A stretch of 64,000 nucleotides of DNA from Streptomyces guryensis (GTDB taxonomy: Bacteria; Actinomycetota; Actinomycetes; Streptomycetales; Streptomycetaceae): positions 25,868-89,867 of the forward strand of contig NZ_JAJSBI010000035.1 of NCBI RefSeq assembly GCF_021261325.1, given 5' to 3'. The notes below the pieces were generated by a model. That model saw only the letters and a program-made list of their open reading frames with translations, was not told the origin of the DNA and did no database searches. The position numbers were made by a program, and so were the translations under genes. Below, piece after piece: positions 24,834 through 33,053 of this stretch (the stretch's first letter is position 1; each line of letters starts with the position of its first letter).

Positions 24834-25886
24834 GTGCCTGGTCGCACGGCTGTCACAGCGAGGGGGGTGGACGCCATTCCGGTTCGCCCCGCCCGGATCC
24901 AGGACGTCGCAGCCGCCGCCGGAGTCTCGGTGTCGACGGTGTCCAACGTGCTGAACCGCCCGGAGCGCGTCAACGCGCGCACCGCCGAGCGGGTCCGCGA
25001 CGCGGTCGCGGCGCTCGACTACGTGCCCCATCCGGGCGCCGCGGGACTGCGCACGGGTCACACGTCCTCGATCGGCCTGGTCCTGCCCGACGTGACCAAC
25101 TCCTTCTACGCGCGCATCGCACGGGGCGCCGCCGACGCCGCGTACGACCACGGCTATGCCCTCGTCCTCTGCCACAGCGGGGACGCCCCGGAGCGCGAGC
25201 AGGGCTACTTCACCATGCTCGTCGAACAGCGGGCCGTCGGCGCCGTGGTCGTCCCGCTCAGCGCCGACCCCACCCGGCTCACCCGGCTGCGCGAGCGCGG
25301 CATTCCCCTGGTGCTGGCGGACCGCGCCATGCCCGCCCAGGACGGCTGCTCCGTCTCCGTCGACGACATCGCGGGCGGCCGTATCGCCGTGCAGCACCTC
25401 CTGGGCTGCGGGGCCCGCGACATCGTCGTGGTGAACGGCGAACGGTCGATACGGCAGTGCACCGACCGCTACCAGGGCGCCCGGCAGGCCGTCCGCACCC
25501 GGCGCGAGGCGCGGCTGGGCCAGGTGGTCGCCGAGGAGATGACGGTGGCGTACGGCATGGAGATCGCCCGTGGACTGGACGACCTGCCCGACGGTGTCTT
25601 CTGCACGAACGACTTCCTTGCCGCGGGGCTGTGCCGGGGCCTTGCCGAGCGGGGTGTGAAGGTGCCCGAGGACGTGCAGGTGGTGGGTTACGGGGACCTC
25701 GACATCGCCAGCTTCGTGGGGACGACCCTGACGACGGTCCGGCAGCCCGTCGAGGATCTCGGCCGGGCCGCCGTGGAGATGCTGCTCGACGAGGTGGAGG
25801 CCCGCGCCGAACACGCCCACGAGGCAAGGGTGTTCGCGCCCGGGCTCGTCCTGCGGGACTCCACCCTGTCACTCGCCGCCGGCTGA
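24834..25886 (+). CDS. LacI-family transcriptional regulator of the glycan locus
   Basis: 350-residue LacI/GalR regulator with an intact N-terminal HTH and hinge (IQDVAAAAGVSVSTVSNVLNRPERV) and a periplasmic-binding-like sugar domain (IGLVLPDVTNSFYARIARG; VQVVGYGDLDIASF). GTG start at 24834 with AAGGA 7 nt upstream; a later GTG at 24867 also has a purine-rich leader. It converges with the GH106-like gene, whose end it overlaps by 18 bp. Identical or related operators precede its own gene, the hydrolase and the MFS transporter, so it most likely represses all three until an oligosaccharide or monosaccharide inducer appears. Confidence 0.92.
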   Translation: MPGRTAVTARGVDAIPVRPARIQDVAAAAGVSVSTVSNVLNRPERVNARTAERVRDAVAALDYVPHPGAAGLRTGHTSSIGLVLPDVTNSFYARIARGAADAAYDHGYALVLCHSGDAPEREQGYFTMLVEQRAVGAVVVPLSADPTRLTRLRERGIPLVLADRAMPAQDGCSVSVDDIAGGRIAVQHLLGCGARDIVVVNGERSIRQCTDRYQGARQAVRTRREARLGQVVAEEMTVAYGMEIARGLDDLPDGVFCTNDFLAAGLCRGLAERGVKVPEDVQVVGYGDLDIASFVGTTLTTVRQPVEDLGRAAVEMLLDEVEARAEHAHEARVFAPGLVLRDSTLSLAAG

Positions 25887-28800
25887 CTCCCCGACCCGTA
25901 GCGTCACCGGTCCCAGCAGCCCGGACGTCAGCTGGGAGGGGAACGCCCAGGCGGTCGGGGTGGCTTCGGCGAGATACGGGGCCAGGGTGTTGTGGAGGGT
26001 CACGTCGATCCGTACGGTGCGCCCGGCGGCACCGCTGAGTTCGAAGCGGTACGGCGCGCAGAACGCCTCTCCGGCCGGCTCCCCGTCGAGAAGGACGGCG
26101 ACGCTCCCCCGCACCCGCCCCAGGTCGAGCACCGGGTCCCGCCCGGCAGGCACCTCGACATCACGCGAGTACGTCACACCGCCGCTCCAACCCCCCAGCC
26201 CCAGCGACTGCCAGTCCCCGAGGGGCAGCGGGGCCGCCACGGAACGGACACGCACCGGCCCGAACCAGGCGGAACCGCCCCGCAGCACGGCTGTCGGCTC
26301 GGTGACGACCTCGAACTCCGTGGGTTCGAGGAGCGGTTGAGGCAGCGTCAGCACTCTTCCGTCCAAGGGAAGTTCCGCGCCGTCGCCGGTCCTGACTCGC
26401 CCGGCGAGTGCCAGGGGCAGGTCGAGCGACACCGTGCCCGGCGGCGCGATGAAGCGGAACCGCTGTGCGTACACGCGGACTTCGTCGGTGGACCGCAGCG
26501 GCAGTACGGCGGTGCCGAGCACCGGTTCGCCGGTCAGCCACGCGGTGCCGGGCAGGGGATGCGGTCGTACGGCGGCGTGGCAGTGCTGCAACTCCCCCCA
26601 CCTGCCCTCATGTTCGACGGTACGCCCGCGCCACTTCCCCGTCTCCGCCTCCCAGCCGGCTCCGCTGACCAGCGCGGTCACGCCTGTTCCCGCGACGAGG
26701 TCGACGAACACGGCATCCCGGGCGCGGACGCTGTCGGCGACGACGTCCAGCACGTGGTCGCCCGCCGACAGGGTCAGTTCGTGGCGGAAGAACATCGGCA
26801 CCGCGCCCCAGTCGGACTCGTAGTACTCGACCTTCTCCTGCCGCGCCGCGACCGCGCCGTCGAGCAGCACGGTGACTCCCGCCGCGGCACCCACCACGAG
26901 TACGGCCCGCGCGCCGCCGTCGGACAGGCGCAGACGGCCCCGGTAGGTGACGCCGCCGTCCGGCCGTACACCGTCCGGCAGACACATGAACTGCGGGCGC
27001 GGCACGAAACCGTCCGGAGGAGACAGACAGAAGTAACTGCCCAGCGGGGCATGCTCCTCGGCCGAGATCATCGACGGGCGGTCCTCGGCGTCGGAGAGTT
27101 CGTACTCCAGGACGTTGCGGGGCCGGTCCACCTCCACCCGGGCGGACGCCAGATATCCGCCGCACGTGGGCAGCCTCTCGCCGTTCCACCACACCCGCTT
27201 GGCCGCTGCCGCGCCGACGTGCAGATCGGCGGGCCCGAGGTGGTCGGTCTCGACGATCGACCGGACCCGGGCGACGGTTCCGCGGCCCGGCACCGGGACG
27301 CGTACGAACTCCTCGTTCACCAGCCCCTTGTTGCCCAGCAGCCCGTCCGGATCCGGGATCCCGCGGCTCGACGAGAACACCGCCACGGGCCAGCTCTCGC
27401 CCCACGGCACCAGGGGCAGCTCTCCGGCCAGGACCCGGGCGACGGACGCCGGGTCGAGCGGGTCGGGGGCCTTCGCGGCCGGCACCGGGGGCAGCACGCG
27501 CGCCCGGTTGCCGTACGTCGCCCGGGTCTGCTCCCAGCGGGCGTCGGGGGCGTCGCTCTCGGTCCACCGCATGGTCCAGATCTGCGGCTCGTCGACGGAC
27601 GACCCGGCGGGCAGGGCAAGGTCGCCCCAGGTGTTGTCCATGGTGGGCACCAGTCGGCCCTCCCAGCCGCCCGACACGTCGATGGTCCGGGCCGACGCGG
27701 GAGGTGGTGCGGGCGAGGAAGCCGCCGGGGGGCCTTCGCGCCATACGACGAGGACGGCGGGGGCGCCTTCCAGCGGCACCTCGATGGTCGAGACGCCGTC
27801 GGTGACGGTGACGTGGGCGGGGTGTCGGGCGCCGGTCGCCGGGTTCCAGACCTCTGCCTCGGCGACCGGGGCGCGCACGGTGAGGGACCTGGTGGGAGCG
27901 TAGCGGGCGGGGTCGACGTCGTGGTTGCCGCCGGACGGATGCGCACGGGCGTCGGGGAAGGCCCCCGTCACCAGGGCGACCGCTTGCCCGCCCTTCCGCC
28001 GCACGAGCAGCGGCACGTCACACCTCGCGTACCCGGCACTGTCCGCCACGGCCAACGCGCCCGCCTCGGCGTCGCTCGCCCGCTCCAGCTTCCGATGAGC
28101 GCACAGCGCCGCCACGACGGCGTCGTCACCGGCCAGTCCGGCCGCAGCCGCCGGCGGACGGCCCACGGCCACCACCCGTCCTCCGGCGTCCAGCAGTTCC
28201 CTCAGCCGTCGTGCCGTGCCCTGCTCCAGGACGCTCGCCGAGGGCAGCAGCACCGCGGTGTACGCGAGGTCCCCGACCCGCAGGGCGCCGTCGGCGGGCG
28301 TGGCCCTCTGCACCGAGGCGTCGTCGATGACGTCGTAGGAGACGCCGTGCCGGTCCAGGGTGCCGACGTGGGGCCGCAGCCAGTTGTTGGTGCCGCACAG
28401 GTCCAGGTAGTGCCGCTGGGTCTCGTCGACGTCGGCGTGGCTGTCGCCCAGGCGGCCGTCGCCGAAGTGCTGGACGGGGGCGTCCAGCGGGATGAGGGAC
28501 TGCATGGTGGCGGTGGGGTGCAGGACCGCGACGTCGGCGCTGTAGGTGCCCCAGGACAGGATCGAGCAGATGCGGGCGACGGCCCGGGAGAAGGCGGGGT
28601 ACTGCGGCCAGTAGGGCTGGCGCCAGTCCGTGGACGGCGGCGCCCACTCGAACCAGCCTCCCGCGGTGCCGAAGTAGCTGGCGTGCGGGTTGTACAGGTT
28701 GGCGCCGCTGCGCAGGAACGGCAGGAGCCAGTCGTAGGTGTCCTCCAGGGTGCCGCCCCAGCCGGAGGAGTGGAACGCCTCGATCCAGACCCGCTCGTGG

Positions 28801-29831
28801 CCGTAGAGGTGGGCCATGGAGGAGTGGACCTTGGAGTCCCCGTGGTGGTCGCTGCCCGCGCCGCCGTACCAGCGGTGGGTGCGGAAGTAGTCCGTGTAGA
28901 TCTGCGTGGACTGCGCCGGGAAGCCGGAGCGGGCGGGGTGGCTCTGGTCGCAGCCCAGCAGCATGCCGCGTGCGTCGTGCCAGGCGGCAAGAGGTTTGAA
29001 CAGGGCCTCTTCGGCGAGTTCGGCGCGGACCGCGTAGTAGTCGGCACGGATCTTCGCCGCGTCAGGGACGTCGGAAGTGCCGTGGAAGAGGGCCGGGAGG
29101 TGGGCGAGCAGGTCGTAGCCGCGGCGGGCGAGGAACTCCTCGGGGAAGCGGCGGCTCCAGGCGTTGGTGCCGGGCAGTTCGTCCTGGAAGCTTCCGGCGA
29201 CGACGTTGCCCAGGTACTCCGGGACGCGGCGGTCGAACTCGTGGTGCACGGCCTCCAGGAGCAGACGGACGGCGTCCGGGTCCAGGTAGTCGAAGGCCGT
29301 GGGGACGGCGGTGACGACCCGCACCTCGCTGCCGTCGGCGACCGCGATCCGTGCGGTGCCGGTGACGGGCAAGGGCCGGCCCTGCTCCGAGTACGCGCCC
29401 ACCAGGGTCTCCGAACTCCCCAGGGGCACGACGCCGTTGGAGACGTGCGCCGTGCGGCTGCGCAGGGCGAGGCCGGCCGCCTCGGGATGCAGGCGGGTCA
29501 CCGAACCCTGGACGTTGGCGCCGGAGAACCCGATCTGGTCGTAGAACCACAGGCGCATGCCCAGGTCCCGGGCGATCTCGCAGGCGTCGGTGAAGCGTGC
29601 CCACCACTGCTCGCCGAACCAGGGGGGTTCGTCGGCGCGGGCGCCGAAACTCGGGCCGGCCGGCGCGAGATTGATGACCACCAGGTTGTGGACGCCGCCC
29701 TCGGCGAACCTGCGCATCTGCCAGGCGAGGCGCTCGCGGGTGACTTTCGCGCCCGACCACCACCACAGCGGAGTGGGGCCGAAGTCCCGGGGCGGGTCGT
29801 CGAACAGCTGCTGCAGCGCGGAGGAGATCAC
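25869..29831 (-). CDS. Large glycoside hydrolase, GH106 (alpha-L-rhamnosidase)-like
   Basis: 1320-residue glycosidase. The N-terminal catalytic region has the GH106 hallmarks PLWWWSGAKVTRERL and RLWFYDQIGFSGANVQG, followed by DELPGTNAWSRRFPEEF and a long (alpha/beta)8-type stretch. The C-terminal half holds beta-sandwich, galactose-binding-like segments. No signal peptide is visible, so it probably acts on imported oligosaccharides. GTG start at 29831 with GGAAGGA 8 nt upstream. Release of L-rhamnose is the best guess, but the family is diverse. A LacI operator lies ~45 bp upstream. Confidence 0.8.
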   Translation of the reverse strand: MISSALQQLFDDPPRDFGPTPLWWWSGAKVTRERLAWQMRRFAEGGVHNLVVINLAPAGPSFGARADEPPWFGEQWWARFTDACEIARDLGMRLWFYDQIGFSGANVQGSVTRLHPEAAGLALRSRTAHVSNGVVPLGSSETLVGAYSEQGRPLPVTGTARIAVADGSEVRVVTAVPTAFDYLDPDAVRLLLEAVHHEFDRRVPEYLGNVVAGSFQDELPGTNAWSRRFPEEFLARRGYDLLAHLPALFHGTSDVPDAAKIRADYYAVRAELAEEALFKPLAAWHDARGMLLGCDQSHPARSGFPAQSTQIYTDYFRTHRWYGGAGSDHHGDSKVHSSMAHLYGHERVWIEAFHSSGWGGTLEDTYDWLLPFLRSGANLYNPHASYFGTAGGWFEWAPPSTDWRQPYWPQYPAFSRAVARICSILSWGTYSADVAVLHPTATMQSLIPLDAPVQHFGDGRLGDSHADVDETQRHYLDLCGTNNWLRPHVGTLDRHGVSYDVIDDASVQRATPADGALRVGDLAYTAVLLPSASVLEQGTARRLRELLDAGGRVVAVGRPPAAAAGLAGDDAVVAALCAHRKLERASDAEAGALAVADSAGYARCDVPLLVRRKGGQAVALVTGAFPDARAHPSGGNHDVDPARYAPTRSLTVRAPVAEAEVWNPATGARHPAHVTVTDGVSTIEVPLEGAPAVLVVWREGPPAASSPAPPPASARTIDVSGGWEGRLVPTMDNTWGDLALPAGSSVDEPQIWTMRWTESDAPDARWEQTRATYGNRARVLPPVPAAKAPDPLDPASVARVLAGELPLVPWGESWPVAVFSSSRGIPDPDGLLGNKGLVNEEFVRVPVPGRGTVARVRSIVETDHLGPADLHVGAAAAKRVWWNGERLPTCGGYLASARVEVDRPRNVLEYELSDAEDRPSMISAEEHAPLGSYFCLSPPDGFVPRPQFMCLPDGVRPDGGVTYRGRLRLSDGGARAVLVVGAAAGVTVLLDGAVAARQEKVEYYESDWGAVPMFFRHELTLSAGDHVLDVVADSVRARDAVFVDLVAGTGVTALVSGAGWEAETGKWRGRTVEHEGRWGELQHCHAAVRPHPLPGTAWLTGEPVLGTAVLPLRSTDEVRVYAQRFRFIAPPGTVSLDLPLALAGRVRTGDGAELPLDGRVLTLPQPLLEPTEFEVVTEPTAVLRGGSAWFGPVRVRSVAAPLPLGDWQSLGLGGWSGGVTYSRDVEVPAGRDPVLDLGRVRGSVAVLLDGEPAGEAFCAPYRFELSGAAGRTVRIDVTLHNTLAPYLAEATPTAWAFPSQLTSGLLGPVTLRVGESAGGE

Positions 29832-29874
29832 GAATACGGTCCTTCCGGGTTCGGCCGGGGCACCCTCGCGGATC

Positions 29875-29886
29875 AAAAACGTTTTA
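29875..29886. promoter_or_regulatory. LacI operator, site 2 (glycoside hydrolase promoter)
   Basis: AAAAACGTTTTA, identical to the site at 24779-24790, 44 bp upstream of the GH106-like gene start. Confidence 0.75.
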
Positions 29887-29982
29887 CGTGAGCCGGGTCG
29901 TCGACAACCTGGAATGTTGGCACCGGATCCGAACAACGGGAAGGACGCCGTCGCGTCTTCCTGCAAATGGACGCATGAGGGG

Positions 29983-30011
29983 TTGTTGGAACGTTTTTCC
30001 CACCCTATATT
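29983..30011 (+). promoter_or_regulatory. MFS transporter promoter with embedded LacI operator, site 3
   Basis: TTGTTG (29983-29988), 17-bp spacer and TATATT (30006-30011) form a good -35/-10 pair. The spacer contains GGAACGTTTTTCC (29988-30000), whose reverse complement shares AAAAACGTT with the two perfect LacI sites. A repressor bound here would block RNA polymerase. Confidence 0.65.
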
Positions 30012-30081
30012 CACTGCACTCGGCCTCAGTGCCGCGACATCCCCCTCCGCTCGGCCCATCCCCAGACGACGGAGTCGCATC

Positions 30082-31380
30082 ATGGTCCGAACCCCGACCG
30101 CTCCCGAACGCTCGGAGCAGCCCATCCCCTGGCGGTTGTGGAAGGTGGCGGCCCTGTCGGGCATGGCCTCCTACCTCGACGCCGCTCTCATCGTCAGCAT
30201 CGCCGTCAACCTGGCCATCTACCGTGACAGTTACGACATGGGCGTATGGATGGCGGGCGCGATCAGCGCGATCGTCACCGGCTGCATCGCGGTCGGCTCC
30301 CTGGTCGGCGGACGGCTGGCCGACATGTTCGGGCGCCGCCGTGTCTACAACTGGGACATCTTCTGCTTCGCGCTGGGCGCGGTCGTCATCACGCTCGCGC
30401 CGAACGACATCGTGCTCTTCGCCGGCGTGCTCGTGGCGGGGCTCGCCGCCGGTGCCGACCTGCCGACCTCCCTGGCCGTGGTCTCGGACGCCGCACCCGC
30501 GGACGGCCGGGCGCGTCTTGTGTCCTTCACGCAGGTCATGTGGGTGGCGGGCATCGTCGTCGTCATCTTCCTCGGCTACCTCCTGTCGGACACGGGCATG
30601 ACGGGGGCCCGGATCATCACCGGTCATCTGGCCGTCGCCGCGCTGGTCACCTGGCAGTTGCGCTCCCGGCTCGACCTGGCCGACGGGCCGTCGGACACGG
30701 AGGTGGCCCAGGAGGCGGCCGCGCTGGACGCGCCACGCGGCATCGAACTGAAGAACGTGTGGAACCGCGCCGCGCTGCTGCCGATGGCCGCGACCTTCGC
30801 CTACTACGTCACCTGGGGCATCGGAGCCAACACCTTCGGCCAGTTCGGCACCTATCTGCTGGTCACCGTCAGCGGCGCCTCACAGAGCCTGGCCACCGGG
30901 ATCAACCTGGCCTTCCTCCCGATCGCGCTGGTGCTGACCGTCGTCTTCGTCCGGATCGCCGACACGCCCTGGCGGGACCGGCTGTTCTACGTGTTCACGG
31001 TCGTGCAGATCGTCGCCTTCTGTATCGCCTCCGTCACGGCCGGCGCCCTGGTCGGCATGCTCGTCTTCTTCGTGCTGTACCAGATCTCCAACCCCTTCGC
31101 GGGCGAGGCCAGTTACAAGGTGTGGTCACAGCTCACGCTGCCGCCGGACACCCGCGGCACCACCCAGGGCCTCACCTACGCCGTGTCGCGCGGGGTCTTC
31201 GCGGGCGTCGCGTTCGTCACGCCCGCCCTGATGGAGTACAGCGCGTCCGTCCTGCTCTGGTCGATCACCGCCTGCATGGCGGCCTCGGCGGTCGCGGGCG
31301 TGTACGTCGTCCGGGTCCTCATCCAGCGCTCCCCCGGGGCCGCTGCCGCTCCGGCGGATCTGGGAGTGGCCCGGGCGTAG
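30082..31380 (+). CDS. MFS sugar transporter
   Basis: 432-residue major-facilitator permease with about 12 hydrophobic helices. The loop 2-3 signature is GGRLADMFGRRRVY and an acidic/aromatic-rich sugar-porter character is seen in WGIGANTFGQFGTYLL. ATG at 30082 with GGAG upstream. It is divergent from the GH106-like hydrolase and shares LacI operators, and is followed after 60 bp by an isomerase-like gene. It probably imports the oligosaccharide or the released sugar. Confidence 0.9.
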   Translation: MVRTPTAPERSEQPIPWRLWKVAALSGMASYLDAALIVSIAVNLAIYRDSYDMGVWMAGAISAIVTGCIAVGSLVGGRLADMFGRRRVYNWDIFCFALGAVVITLAPNDIVLFAGVLVAGLAAGADLPTSLAVVSDAAPADGRARLVSFTQVMWVAGIVVVIFLGYLLSDTGMTGARIITGHLAVAALVTWQLRSRLDLADGPSDTEVAQEAAALDAPRGIELKNVWNRAALLPMAATFAYYVTWGIGANTFGQFGTYLLVTVSGASQSLATGINLAFLPIALVLTVVFVRIADTPWRDRLFYVFTVVQIVAFCIASVTAGALVGMLVFFVLYQISNPFAGEASYKVWSQLTLPPDTRGTTQGLTYAVSRGVFAGVAFVTPALMEYSASVLLWSITACMAASAVAGVYVVRVLIQRSPGAAAAPADLGVARA

Positions 31381-31440
31381 GGAGCGGCCGGACGCCCCCC
31401 TGAATCCGACTGCGGACCTCCGAAGGAGCTACCCCGAGCC

Positions 31441-32889
31441 ATGGCAACCGCCGAACACTCCCTGTCCCTGCAGGAGTTGCTGCCTCCGGTGCACCGCCGC
31501 CGTACCCGTATCGGCCTGGTCTCGGGCGGACTCGGCACCTACTGGCCCCAGTTCCCCGGTCTGCTGCCGCAGCTGAAGGAGTCGGCCGCGTATGTCGCCG
31601 AGCGGCTCGGGCAGCTCGGCGCGGACGTCACGGACGTCGGTTTCATCTCCGACGCGGAGGAGGGCGCGGTCGCCGCCGAGGAGCTGCGCCGGGCCGACTG
31701 CGACCTGATCGTACTGTTCCTGACGACGTATCTGACCTCGTCGATGGTGCTGCCGATCGCCCGGCGCTCGCACACCCCCGTGCTGGTCGTCGACCTCCAG
31801 CCGTCCGAGCGGATGGACCACGCCACCTTCGACACGGGCGCCTGGCTGGCGTACTGCGCGCAGTGCTCGGTGCCCGAGGTCGGCAACGTCTTCCGGCGCG
31901 GCGGCATCCCCTTCCGGTCGGTGTCGGGCTGGCTGCGCCAGGAGTCCGCCTGGCGGCGCATCGAGCAGTGGATCCGTGCGGCCCACGTCCGCGCGGCGCT
32001 GCGGCACGCCCGGCACGGCCTGATGGGGCATCTGTATCCCGGCATGCTGGACGTGTCGACCGATCTGACCCTGCTGCCCACGACCTTCGGCTCGCACGTC
32101 GAGGTACTGGAGTTCGACGACCTGCGGCACCGGGTGGAGCAGGTGACCGAGGCGGAGACCCGCGACCGTATGGCGCTGGCCCGCCAGGTCTTCACCCTCG
32201 ACGACAGCGTGGCGGACGAGGACTTCGCGTGGGGCGCGAAGGTGTCCGTCGGGCTGGACCGGCTGGTCGAGGACTTCGGCCTCGACACGCTCGCCTACTA
32301 CCACCGCGGCCTCGACGGCGAGCTGCACGAGCGGCTCGGCGCGGGCATGATCCTGGGCGCCTCCCTGCTCACCGCCCGGGGCGTGCCCGCGGCGGGCGAG
32401 TACGAACTGCGCACCAGCGTCGCCCAGTTGGTCTCGCAGAGCGTCGGCGCCGGCGGGTCCTTCACCGAGATCCAGGCACTCGACTTCGAGGACGGCGTGG
32501 TGGAGATGGGCCACGACGGGCCCGCCCACCTCGCCGTCAGCGCCCGTGACCCATTGCTGCGCGGGCTGGGTGTCTACCACGGGAAGCGCGGCTGGGGCGT
32601 CAGCGTGGAGTTCGACGTCCGGCACGGCCCGGTCACCCTCCTGGGCCTCGGCCAGGACGCCGACGGCGGCCTGTCGTTCATCACCTCCGAGGGCACCGTC
32701 GTGCCCGGTCCCCTGCTGGAGATCGGCAACACCACCAGCCGTGTCGACTTCGGCCGTGACCCCGGCGAGTGGGTCGACGCGTGGAGCGCGACGGGCGTCG
32801 GCCACCACTGGTCCCTCGCGGTCGGCAGCCACGGCGCCGATTTCCGGGCCGCGGCGAGCCTGCTGGGCATCGACCACCGGGAGGTGTGA
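31441..32889 (+). CDS. L-fucose/L-arabinose isomerase-family protein
   Basis: 482-residue protein of the L-fucose/L-arabinose isomerase fold: N-terminal RIGLVSGGLGTYWPQFPG, LFLTTYLTSSMVLP and a C-terminal beta-rich region (VGHHWSLAVGSHGADF). Members with this layout are often of unknown sugar specificity. AAGGAG lies 12 nt before the ATG, rather far. It is co-directional with the MFS transporter (60-bp gap) and is probably in its operon, where it would isomerise the sugar released by the hydrolase. Confidence 0.83.
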   Translation: MATAEHSLSLQELLPPVHRRRTRIGLVSGGLGTYWPQFPGLLPQLKESAAYVAERLGQLGADVTDVGFISDAEEGAVAAEELRRADCDLIVLFLTTYLTSSMVLPIARRSHTPVLVVDLQPSERMDHATFDTGAWLAYCAQCSVPEVGNVFRRGGIPFRSVSGWLRQESAWRRIEQWIRAAHVRAALRHARHGLMGHLYPGMLDVSTDLTLLPTTFGSHVEVLEFDDLRHRVEQVTEAETRDRMALARQVFTLDDSVADEDFAWGAKVSVGLDRLVEDFGLDTLAYYHRGLDGELHERLGAGMILGASLLTARGVPAAGEYELRTSVAQLVSQSVGAGGSFTEIQALDFEDGVVEMGHDGPAHLAVSARDPLLRGLGVYHGKRGWGVSVEFDVRHGPVTLLGLGQDADGGLSFITSEGTVVPGPLLEIGNTTSRVDFGRDPGEWVDAWSATGVGHHWSLAVGSHGADFRAAASLLGIDHREV

Positions 32890-33053
32890 GCTCTCCTCCC
32901 GCGCGCCCTTCTTCACTCCGGTGCATTGCGCCGTGAGCCTGATCCGCGCGCGTCCCACGGCAAGGCGTCGCGCAACCACGCCGTTAGGCCGGGAAGGTGG
33001 GCAGTCCGTCGTCGTTCGCCACCGCGACGTCCCACCGTCTCGAGGAGAGCTTC

